From positions 1 through 15,414 of the forward strand of contig JBLHGU010000119.1 in NCBI GenBank assembly GCA_047615875.1: DNA of 15,414 bases. Direction: 5' to 3'. This document shows, in pieces, positions 1 through 6,641 of the stretch. Below the pieces are notes generated by a model, which saw only the letters and a list, made by a program, of their open reading frames with translations, ran no database searches and was not told the DNA's origin. Numbering within the stretch: position 1 is the stretch's first letter; every line of letters begins with the position of its first letter. Position numbers and translations under genes: made by a program. Source of the stretch: JBLHGU01 sp047615875. GTDB taxonomy: Bacteria; Pseudomonadota; Gammaproteobacteria; Arenicellales; CAJQKF01.

Positions 1-27
1 ACATATTTGATTAATCTGACATTAAAA

Positions 28-2043
28 CTAAAAAACCAGATTCATCATCGTAATTAATACAACCAAAAATAATATTGTCATGACACTGCCTGCACGCATG
101 AAGTCAGCCACTCGATAACCTGCAGGTCCCATGATCAGAGCATTGACCTGGTGTGTAGGAATCAAAAACGAGTTGGACGTCGCCAAGGCTACTGTTAAAG
201 CGAATACTGCAGGGCTGGCACCCACTCCAATGGCAATATTAACTGCCAATGGCACCAGTAATACGGTGGCACCTACATTCGACATAACCAGGGTGAAGAA
301 TGTCGCTAGAATGGCCAGCGCAGCTTGAATAACCCAGATGGGCATCTCACCGACACCGGAGATAACCTGTTCTGCAATCCACTTTGCAGTACCACTAGTT
401 TCAACAGCCAGCCCCAAAGGTATTAAAGACGCCAGCAGAAAAACGGTTTTCCAGCTAACTGATGCATAAGCTTCTTCAATGCGGAGTACGCCACTCAAAA
501 TCATACCCAGTGCACCGGTTAATAAAGCCACCGACAAGCGCAAATCAGTAAACAACACTAAACCCAATGCTATAGCAAAAAAGATAGCCGCCCAATGAAC
601 TTTTTGTGGTCGCAAATCCTCGTGCGGATATTCTGTCGTCACAATCACGAAGTTCCGATTTCCTTTAAGTCTATCCAATGCATCCCAGGTAGTATGGACC
701 ACAAGGGTGTCACCAGCCTGAAACGGCATCTCTCGTATGCCATCGCCTTCCCGGTGGGTTTCGCCACCACGATGTAAAGCCACCAATGCCACACCATAAA
801 CTTTTCTCAACCAGACATCTCTCGCAGACTGACCTACAAACGATGAGTTTGGTGGAATAACGATCTCTGCAATTCCAGATTTGGCGGCAGATAACACTTC
901 GGTAAAAGTTCTGATCTGATTACGTTTGGTTAGCTCAAAGTGCTCTACGAATCGATCCAATGAGATTGAGCTTGCCAGAATTCCCAGCACAGTGCCTGCT
1001 TCGAAGCCTACATCACGCGCCAAAGCGCCTGGACCGACCCGTGACTGGTCCCCAATTTTGGCTGCTATCACCCTGACTCGCCAGGAGGTCTCGACATCGT
1101 CCAGGGTTTTCCCAATCAGCGGACTATTAGTTGGAACCACCACTTCGAACAAGCCATAATCTATTCCATAAACATCCTGGAAATAGGACATCGTGTCTGG
1201 CTTATTACTGGATTCGTCGGCAATTTCTGGCAAAACAAATCGGCCCATTACGACGAAATAGATAATACCGGTTACTAATAACGCTATGCCTACAGGAAAT
1301 ACCGAAAATAAATCAAAGGTTTCCATTTTCATTTCTTCAGGCAAGGCCTGGTTTGAAGCCAGAATCAGATCATTAAGCAGAATTAGCGGTGAGGAACCGA
1401 CCATTGTCATAGTGCCGCCGAGGATGGCACAAAAACCCATGGGCATTAAAAGGCGGGACATTGCTAAACCAGAGCGAGCCGAAATTCGACTAACCACGGG
1501 CAGAAACAAAGCCGCTGCACCGACGTTCTGCATGAATGAAGAAATTACACCCACGGTGCCGGAGATTATTGGAATGATGCGTTTCTCGCTGGTACCGCCA
1601 ACCGTCAGAATAAAAGTCGCAACACGACTCATCAAACCGGTCTTATCCAAACCGGCACCGATTATCATCACCGCAATAATTGATACCACAGCATTTGAAC
1701 CGAATCCATCAAATAGACTCTGATTATCAACCAACCCTTGTTGCAGACCCATGACTGGAGCCAAAAGCGAAGTCAGACCTAGCAATACCATAATAGCTAT
1801 CGCTGCTACATCAACACCAACCACTTCAAAAACAAACAAATAGATAGTGACAACAAGAATAGCGCAAACCCAGGCAACTTCAACACTGGGCGCAACATTG
1901 AAAACCCAGACACCAACGAGTGCAAATATCAGCAGTGAGATGAGCTTTTTGGGATTATCGTCGGCTTTTACAAATTTCTGAATTCTGGCAGAGATACTTT
2001 CCCGCACGGGCTCAGCACCCTGTTCCTCAACTGATACAGCCAT
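28..2043 (-). CDS. SLC13/DASS-family carrier with internal TrkA-C (RCK_C) domains
   Basis: A predicted inner-membrane carrier of 671 residues. The N-terminal helices (about 34-100, 115-270) and C-terminal helices (about 483-671) are hydrophobic and carry SLC13-like signatures: FMQNVGAAA near 170, MSNVGATVLLVP near 588, and a final segment with NSFLIPTHQVNALIMGPAGY (624-643). Between them is a soluble stretch (about 290-480) with two similar modules, each opening with a VVVP or IVIPPNSSFVG-like strand. This is the usual pair of TrkA-C domains in large bacterial SLC13 proteins, thought to bind ligand and gate transport. Known family members move dicarboxylates, sulfate or other anions with Na+; the substrate here cannot be read. 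The ATG is preceded by a weak CAGGT ribosome site. The gene lies 94 bp downstream of a decayed cytochrome gene on the same strand, with stem-loops in the gap. It is full length and intact. Confidence 0.9.
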   Translation of the reverse strand: MAVSVEEQGAEPVRESISARIQKFVKADDNPKKLISLLIFALVGVWVFNVAPSVEVAWVCAILVVTIYLFVFEVVGVDVAAIAIMVLLGLTSLLAPVMGLQQGLVDNQSLFDGFGSNAVVSIIAVMIIGAGLDKTGLMSRVATFILTVGGTSEKRIIPIISGTVGVISSFMQNVGAAALFLPVVSRISARSGLAMSRLLMPMGFCAILGGTMTMVGSSPLILLNDLILASNQALPEEMKMETFDLFSVFPVGIALLVTGIIYFVVMGRFVLPEIADESSNKPDTMSYFQDVYGIDYGLFEVVVPTNSPLIGKTLDDVETSWRVRVIAAKIGDQSRVGPGALARDVGFEAGTVLGILASSISLDRFVEHFELTKRNQIRTFTEVLSAAKSGIAEIVIPPNSSFVGQSARDVWLRKVYGVALVALHRGGETHREGDGIREMPFQAGDTLVVHTTWDALDRLKGNRNFVIVTTEYPHEDLRPQKVHWAAIFFAIALGLVLFTDLRLSVALLTGALGMILSGVLRIEEAYASVSWKTVFLLASLIPLGLAVETSGTAKWIAEQVISGVGEMPIWVIQAALAILATFFTLVMSNVGATVLLVPLAVNIAIGVGASPAVFALTVALATSNSFLIPTHQVNALIMGPAGYRVADFMRAGSVMTILFLVVLITMMNLVF

Positions 2044-2080
2044 ATTTACCTGATTTATGCCAACATGGAAATTATTAATT

Positions 2081-2103
2081 CGCTGCCCCAGAGCGGAGCA
2101 GCG
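2081..2103 (-). other. Stem-loop in the SLC13 gene leader
   Basis: CGCTGC and GCAGCG form a 6-bp GC-rich stem, with a further inner CC/GG pairing possible. It lies 38 bp upstream of the SLC13 start. In the gene's direction it is followed by AATTAATAATTT rather than a run of T, so it is not a classical terminator. It could be a weak terminator for the upstream pseudogene or a leader structure. Confidence 0.35.
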
Positions 2104-2107
2104 GGAA

Positions 2108-2138
2108 GTAGGTGAATTTTATCCTGAAATTCGCCTAC
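2108..2138. other. Twelve-base-pair stem-loop at the end of the cytochrome pseudogene
   Basis: The arms 2108-2119 and 2127-2138 pair over 12 positions with one T/G mismatch (G.U in + strand RNA) and a 7-nt loop. The structure overlaps the first base of the stop codon of the cytochrome remnant. No T-run follows on either strand. It may be a degenerate terminator or a repeat remnant. Confidence 0.4.
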
Positions 2139-3506
2139 TATCCAATGAAACTTAATATACTAATATTCCTGAAAGGAATATTTTTTACTCCACAGTTTGA
2201 ACCTTTTATCCCTTCTGTAAGTAATCTTGCCGCCCCTGGAATGACTGCGTCCAGATTAATACTCCTTCCATCGTGCCCATAGGGAGCCGTTGAACCCACA
2301 CCCCACATCGGTTCGGTCACAAACTCTGTAACAATATTGCCATCATAGTCTCGCTCGTGGAAGGCTGGCCCCAGATCATGGCGCTTCAAATCTGAATAAA
2401 AACCACGCACGGTAAATGATTGCTCTTCAGGCAGCAGTTGTGGATAAAGCTCACCATCATCTACCACACGAAAACGTGTGTTAGCCGTTGCATAGAGCTG
2501 GTTAAAAATACCATTTTCTGGGTCGTAGGCAGTTTCCACATCTGCAATTCGGCGATCCACATCCACTGTCAAATTTGGTATATGGCAACTATTGCAGCCT
2601 ATTTTGCGCATAAGCTTCTCGCCACGCCGGACGCTCCGATCTATACGATAACGACCAGGCTTGAAGTAATTAAGCAGATAGAATTCCATATGATCCAGCA
2701 GGACTGGTTAAAGCAATTGGATTCGTAGGATCTGTCACTGCGCACAATATCGGATCCCAGCCTTGCATGCCCATTTCATCATTTAGTGCACCGAGAATAA
2801 ATTCCCGAATACTAGTTGTTCCGCCATGATGAAAAAAGGGTTTGACTCGAAGATCAGAGTCAACACCATCGACCTCGGCACTGTCCAGCTGACCATGTGG
2901 AAATGCCGTAAGAGAACCAAACCGCACCCCTTTGGCCACCAGTTTCACTCTCTGACTCTGATTGCTGTTCTGAGCTTCGTTAAGCGCCTTATCACGTTGA
3001 AAGCGCAATTCAGTGGTCATCTCATCTGCAAGCTGCTCGACAAGACCCAGGCCAAATAAATGCGGCGCATCACGGCTATCTGGTCGGGTCGCCACATCAC
3101 CGCCAAATCCGGCACTGCCTCGGGGGCGACCATGACAGGCGGCACAACTGTCAGCCAATCCGGCACCTAGTGCCCTTGAATTTACAATTTCTCCAGTTGA
3201 AAACTCGTTCACCCTGGGTCCGAGACCTTCAGCGGCAGAAAATTTTCGTTGGAATAATTGCCGACCACGCTTTATTGACCGCGCCGGATCACGCTTTATC
3301 AAGTATATCGAGCTATCGGGGGTGAACTCATCACCCTGCCCCGCACCAATCTGGGTGGACAGTGTGCGAGGTATACAGCCGCCTGGAATAACCGTGGCAT
3401 CTATATTAATCTGATCACATTCATTAAGCTACGCCAGGCTTGTAGCCGGATTAAAATTAGTGAGAATGATGAAACTTGTAATCAGCACTTTTCGGTTTTT
3501 TGTCAT
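2138..3506 (-). pseudogene. Broken di-heme c-type oxidoreductase (DUF1111 / thiol oxidoreductase-like)
   Basis: The ATG at 3506 follows a GGAGG site and opens a signal peptide (MTKNRKVLITSFIILTNF...). A TAG at 3429-3431 interrupts the frame just past the likely cleavage point, and the same frame then reads on without a gap. The first heme site, CAACHG, lies near 3150. Around 2672-2690 the frame breaks: one frame ends TSPAGSYGILSA-stop, while the next resumes with DHMEFYLLNYFKPG and holds the second heme site, CNSCH, and a YGHDGRS motif. Two CxxCH sites with this spacing fit the periplasmic DUF1111 di-heme family. The end after LDAVI is unlike the family and looks truncated, possibly by a further frameshift. 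Two ORFs of 210 and 183 residues remain open, but neither is a whole protein. The locus is divergent from a decayed PepSY/two-component locus. Confidence 0.85.
2162..2186 (+). terminator. Perfect 9-bp hairpin followed by six T on the + strand
   Basis: AATATTCCT, loop GAA, AGGAATATT is a perfect 9-bp inverted repeat with T at 2181-2186. This is a terminator-like shape on the + strand, but the stem is AT-rich and no + strand gene lies upstream. It sits inside the degenerate 3' end of the cytochrome pseudogene. It may stop antisense transcripts or be fortuitous. Confidence 0.35.
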
Positions 3507-3772
3507 GATGCCTCCAGTTATATTTAAGAAACCTCTGATCAATTCATCCTGAATTGCCAGAGCAGCGAAAATAAAAACTGCAATTTTTCATTTTCCCCCA
3601 ATCTCAGCCACCTACAGTGATTGAGAATGTCAGTGCTTCCTTAAGCAGCATCACAAATGTATGACTTCCTGGTTAACCTGCAGCTGAATCCTGCTGTAAG
3701 TTTGATGTAATGAAGTAGCCGTTATATTGCGACCGGAACATACGGTATAAGAGAATAATTGAAATAAAAGTT
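3507..3772. other. Spacer between the divergent cytochrome and PepSY/two-component pseudogenes
   Basis: No ORF worth calling lies in these 266 bases. The spacer holds the GGAGG ribosome site of the cytochrome gene (3511-3515) and a candidate regulated promoter facing right (3695-3728, listed separately). The rest is AT-rich and featureless to my reading. Confidence 0.5.
3695..3728 (+). promoter_or_regulatory. Candidate response-regulator direct repeat and -10 box
   Basis: TGTAAG (3695-3700), five bases, then TGTAAT (3706-3711) is a direct repeat with an 11-bp period. TATATT at 3723-3728 lies 11 bp downstream and could be the -10 box. PhoP/OmpR-type activators often bind 6-bp direct repeats spaced by about 5 bp and placed 10-12 bp before the -10, replacing a good -35. 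The genes downstream are the remnants of such a system, so this may be its own autoregulated promoter. This is inference from pattern and position. Confidence 0.4.
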
Positions 3773-4102
3773 ATGGGTGTGACATTGAGGAAAAATCCAA
3801 AGCGACGTGTAGGGCGAATATTGTTTCTATTACTAATTCTGACGTGCTTTGAAACTACGGCCGCTTGCTTGAAGGAGCAACTTAAATATCCTCCAACAGA
3901 GGTTTTTCTAGCATTTATGAATTCACAGAAAGATAACTTCCATGATCGAGGAATCCTGGTTCACGCACGCACGTTACCTTACCAACAGGGCGGAGAATGT
4001 CGATTCGCCTATCAGCTTAAATAGCTTGGTGACGATGGTGTTGTTAATGAGCAGTTCTTCGACTCTATTTATCAGGTTGAGATGCCTGACGATCCGAGTC
4101 TG
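3773..4102 (+). pseudogene. Remnant of a PepSY-like small exported protein of a two-component locus
   Basis: The frame opens with a basic N-terminus and a hydrophobic signal (about residues 13-31, RVGRILFLLLILTCFETTAA). About 50 residues follow, in which a charged helix and strands like GILVHARTLPYQQGG and CRFAYQLK suggest a PepSY fold. TAG at 4022-4024 stops it after 83 residues, but the same frame continues with sensible sequence (LGDDGVVNEQFFDSIYQVE) and runs straight into the response regulator remnant. Small PepSY proteins commonly precede an OmpR-type regulator and a sensor kinase and are thought to modulate the kinase in the periplasm. Family assignment rests on context as much as on sequence. 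The right edge is approximate because the deletion junction lies near 4100-4110. Confidence 0.55.
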
Positions 4103-4279
4103 AGCAAAGTTATTTCCAAGACAATCTTGACTGAACATTTGTACAGTCAAGATATGGACAGAGACTCCAATGTCATAGAAGTTCTAGTCAATCGCTGCCG
4201 CAAAAAACTCAAACATGATGCCATAAAGACCTTACGCGGCCAGGGTTATCTAATAAGCAACGATACTATAAATGCCTAA
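4103..4279 (+). pseudogene. Headless OmpR/PhoB-family response regulator (C-terminal DNA-binding fragment only)
   Basis: From KVISKTILTEHLYSQD through SNVIEVLVNRCRKKLKHD to LRGQGYLIS this matches the second half of the OmpR/PhoB winged-helix domain: recognition helix followed by the C-terminal hairpin. The whole receiver domain and the first part of the DNA-binding domain, roughly 160-170 residues, are missing. The fragment is in frame with the preceding PepSY remnant, so a deletion probably joined the two genes. A start at ATG 4082 would give only 65 residues. The stop codon overlaps the next gene's start (ATGCCTAA, 4272-4279), the normal coupling of regulator and kinase. The fragment keeps the recognition helix but cannot be phosphorylated. 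Confidence 0.8.
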
Positions 4280-5474
4280 CTCTCTTCGATTTAAAATGCT
4301 ATTGTCGGGCACCATTGCCTGTGGAATTGTATTAATTATCGCTGGCCTGGTTCTGTACTACTCATTCAGGCAATTCACTGAAAAACGTTTCGATGACAAT
4401 CTGAGACTGAGCATGAGTGACCTGGTAGCAGCTTCGCAGTTTAATTCAGAATTTGGATTACAGCTGAGATGGCGACCGAGCAATCCGGCATTCAACTCGC
4501 CATTATCTGGTTGGTACTGGATTATTCATGCAGAAGACGGCAGCACTGTATTCAGTTCTGACTCACTAATGAATGATCCAGCTACGTGGCTTAAGAAAAT
4601 TAATACAACAGTATCTATTCATTAATAAGCTTGTCCAGCTAGAAGGCCCCGACCGCAATCCTTTGCGTGTTCACATACGCTCCATTAGCGCTAGCAATAG
4701 CAGCCACAATTATCGCTGTGTAGTTGCCGGCCCACAAAGCGATATTGATCGTGATGTAACAGACTTTTCCAATATTCTTTTTTTGCTTCTGGCTATTGTT
4801 GCCACCGGGTTTCTGTCCGCCTTGGTTTTTCTTTTGCGAATCATCCTTGCGCCTTTACATGCTGCACAAATAGAAATTAGCAAAATTCGAGGCGGGCATA
4901 TCAACCATCTTGAGGTGAGTTATCCAAAGGAAATCACCCCATTAGCCGAAGAAATCAATGCGTTGCTGAAAGACAACCAAACAATACTTTCCCGAGCCCG
5001 ACTACAGGCAAGCAACCTTGCCCATAAAAAACCCTCTGACCATCATACGTAACGCACACCCGGGGACAGAGGGTGATCAAACACGTCAACAAGTGGATAA
5101 ACTGTGAGGACAATCTGTTGACCAACCTGGAAGCTCAGGATCTTGAAGAGGTGCTTGGCAATTTAATAGATAATGCTTGTAAATGGGCAAATGAAACCAT
5201 TCAGGTTCAGTGTTTTTCAACTGGTTCGAGGGTGTGGATGAAAATTTGTGACGACGGTCCAGGCATTGCTGCATCAGAAAGTGAAAGAGTTTTTTAACCA
5301 GGCCGCAGATTGGACGAATCCACTGACGGCTAGGGGCTCGGTCTAAGTATCGTTGAAGATATTGTGCATTCTTATGATGGTCAGATATCTATCAGCAATG
5401 GCGCGAATAGTGGCGCCTGCGTCACTTTGGAACTACCCGGGCGATTGGCGACTCAAACAAATGGCTGCCCTTGA
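4272..5474 (+). pseudogene. Broken sensor histidine kinase
   Basis: Pieces of one kinase lie in successive frames. First is a membrane helix (about residues 10-33) and part of a periplasmic sensor, which ends at a frameshift near 4615-4625. The next frame, from about 4624, gives the rest of the sensor, a second membrane helix (FSNILFLLLAIVATGFLSALVF region), a HAMP-like linker and ARLQASNLAH, the start of the H-box. After this His the frame changes again near 5025-5035; the alternative frame reads IKNPLTIIRNA, the end of the H-box. The rest of the dimerisation domain is largely missing. The ATPase domain follows from 5073: N-box VLGNLIDNACKWA, then DDGPGIA. It is broken by TAA at 5295 and TAG at 5331, with GLGLSIVEDIV and a normal C-terminus in the same frame. 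PhoQ-like architecture is plausible. It cannot work as a kinase. Confidence 0.87.
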
Positions 5475-5490
5475 AGTCTAACCCACACAT

Positions 5491-5515
5491 CTGATCGGTC
5501 GCCCAATAGGATCAG
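5491..5515. terminator. Weak inverted repeat between convergent genes
   Basis: CTGATC (5491-5496) and GATCAG (5510-5515) form a 6-bp stem with a 13-nt loop. It sits in the 60-bp gap between the kinase pseudogene and the convergent dehydrogenase gene. There is no clear T-run, so its role as a terminator is a guess from position. Confidence 0.25.
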
Positions 5516-5534
5516 TTAACCAGGAAACACTGGC

Positions 5535-6506
5535 CTAAAGAGTGCGTTCCAGACCGCGGACCTTAACTTCATAACCGGGTTCTTCAGGCTCGTCGTCAAA
5601 CATTTCCTCTGGAAATCCAGGTGCCTGAATTTCTACACCTGCAGCTTCCTCGAGACGTTTAATTATGTTAGGTGATAACTCTCGGGGTCCAAAACGGTTT
5701 TGCCCGTCCTTGAATATATCCACCATCACTGGCGCCAGTTCCAGGTCTAAATTTCCACGCTTTGCCACGTCACTAAACAAGCCGATGTCCTTACAAACCA
5801 GGTCCATTGTAAAGCTTATATTGCGACTGCCATTTAGAATAACCTGGCTTTCGGTTTCGTGAACAAAAGAATTACCCGAGCTAATTCGAATGGCTTCGTA
5901 GGTAGTATTCAGATCCATCCCGGCAACTTTAGATGTTACCAGCGCCTCGGATAAGCTAAGTAAGTTAGCCGTAGCTAAATAATTGGTTATGACTTTCAAG
6001 ACCGATGCAGAGCCCAGCTCACCGGTATGCAAAATACGTCGGCCCATAGTTGTCAGAATCGGTAACATCCGTTCAAAAATAGCGCGATCGCAGCCTGCGA
6101 ATATAGCAATGTTGCCGGTTGCCGCACGATGGCATCCACCAGATACCGGGCAATCCACTGGATCTGCTCCGACCGCTTTCACTTTAGCCCCTAATCGTGT
6201 CACTTCAGCCTGATCGGTGGTACTCATTTCAGCCCATATTTTGCCGGGACCTAGTCCCTGTAATACACCATCATCAGCCTCCAGAACGGCCGCACTAGCT
6301 TCAGGGCTAGGTAGGCAGGTAATCAGGATATCCACCGACTCTGCCATTTGTTTAGGACTTTCTCCCCATTTTGCACCCTGTGACAGGTAGGGAGCAGCCA
6401 CTTCGCGATCCAGATCACGAACAGTTAGATCGACACCGTTTCTTAACAGGCTTCCAGCCAGTTTGCCGCCAATGTTTCCAAGGCCAATAAATCCAACAGC
6501 AGTCAT
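5535..6506 (-). CDS. NAD(P)-dependent 3-hydroxyisobutyrate dehydrogenase-family reductase
   Basis: A beta-hydroxyacid dehydrogenase of 323 residues. The N-terminal Rossmann domain starts with GLGNIGG (8-14). The substrate-binding motif DCPVSGG is at 118-124. The catalytic lysine is K171, in the family pattern with N175 (SVLKVITN). K239 in CKDIGL is the second conserved lysine. The C-terminal helical domain (about 165-290) is complete. Family members oxidise 3-hydroxyisobutyrate, or reduce tartronate semialdehyde or similar short 3-oxo acids; the exact substrate is not evident. The last about 30 residues (from 291) form a polar, Asp/Glu/Pro-rich tail, longer than usual for the family. A strong GGAGGGG ribosome site lies 7 bases before the ATG. 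It follows rmuC on the same strand after 135 bp, so it may have its own promoter. Confidence 0.88.
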   Translation of the reverse strand: MTAVGFIGLGNIGGKLAGSLLRNGVDLTVRDLDREVAAPYLSQGAKWGESPKQMAESVDILITCLPSPEASAAVLEADDGVLQGLGPGKIWAEMSTTDQAEVTRLGAKVKAVGADPVDCPVSGGCHRAATGNIAIFAGCDRAIFERMLPILTTMGRRILHTGELGSASVLKVITNYLATANLLSLSEALVTSKVAGMDLNTTYEAIRISSGNSFVHETESQVILNGSRNISFTMDLVCKDIGLFSDVAKRGNLDLELAPVMVDIFKDGQNRFGPRELSPNIIKRLEEAAGVEIQAPGFPEEMFDDEPEEPGYEVKVRGLERTL

Positions 6507-6519
6507 GTAACACCCCTCC
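6507..6519 (-). promoter_or_regulatory. Strong Shine-Dalgarno of the dehydrogenase gene
   Basis: Read on the minus strand, GGAGGGG precedes the ATG at 6506 by 7 bases. It is the best ribosome site in the window and fixes the start. No convincing -10/-35 pair was found in the 135 bp between rmuC and this gene. Confidence 0.6.
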
Positions 6520-6641
6520 GGGAATCATTCATCACATTAATAGAGCGGTGCATTATTCTGAAAAGCCGAAGAGCAAGCTGTAAATTAAACGACATCAAAC
6601 CATTGAGTTGGTCGCCTATAGATCAGCCAGCCGAACTTTAT

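Noticed and set aside
1286..1723. 145-codon + strand ORF inside the SLC13 gene
   Set aside because: It is a shadow of a clearly coding minus-strand frame and its translation shows no domain.
2044..2070. Sigma-54 promoter suggested by TTGGCATAAAT before the SLC13 gene
   Set aside because: The GC half at -12 is missing and the site is too close to the start codon.
2420..2728. 102-codon + strand ORF opposite the cytochrome pseudogene
   Set aside because: Antisense to sequence that clearly encodes the second heme domain; no independent support.
4710..4904. Minus-strand ORF of 64 codons opposite the kinase
   Set aside because: It lies over the recognisable kinase second helix/HAMP coding frame and has no ribosome site or family resemblance.
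3429..5333. In-frame TAG/TAA codons in the broken genes, never TGA, could suggest stop-codon reassignment to glutamine
   Set aside because: Intact genes in the window end normally at TAG and TAA (for example the SLC13 gene at TAG, fadH at TAA), and the same broken genes also have frameshifts and domain deletions, so decay explains the stops.
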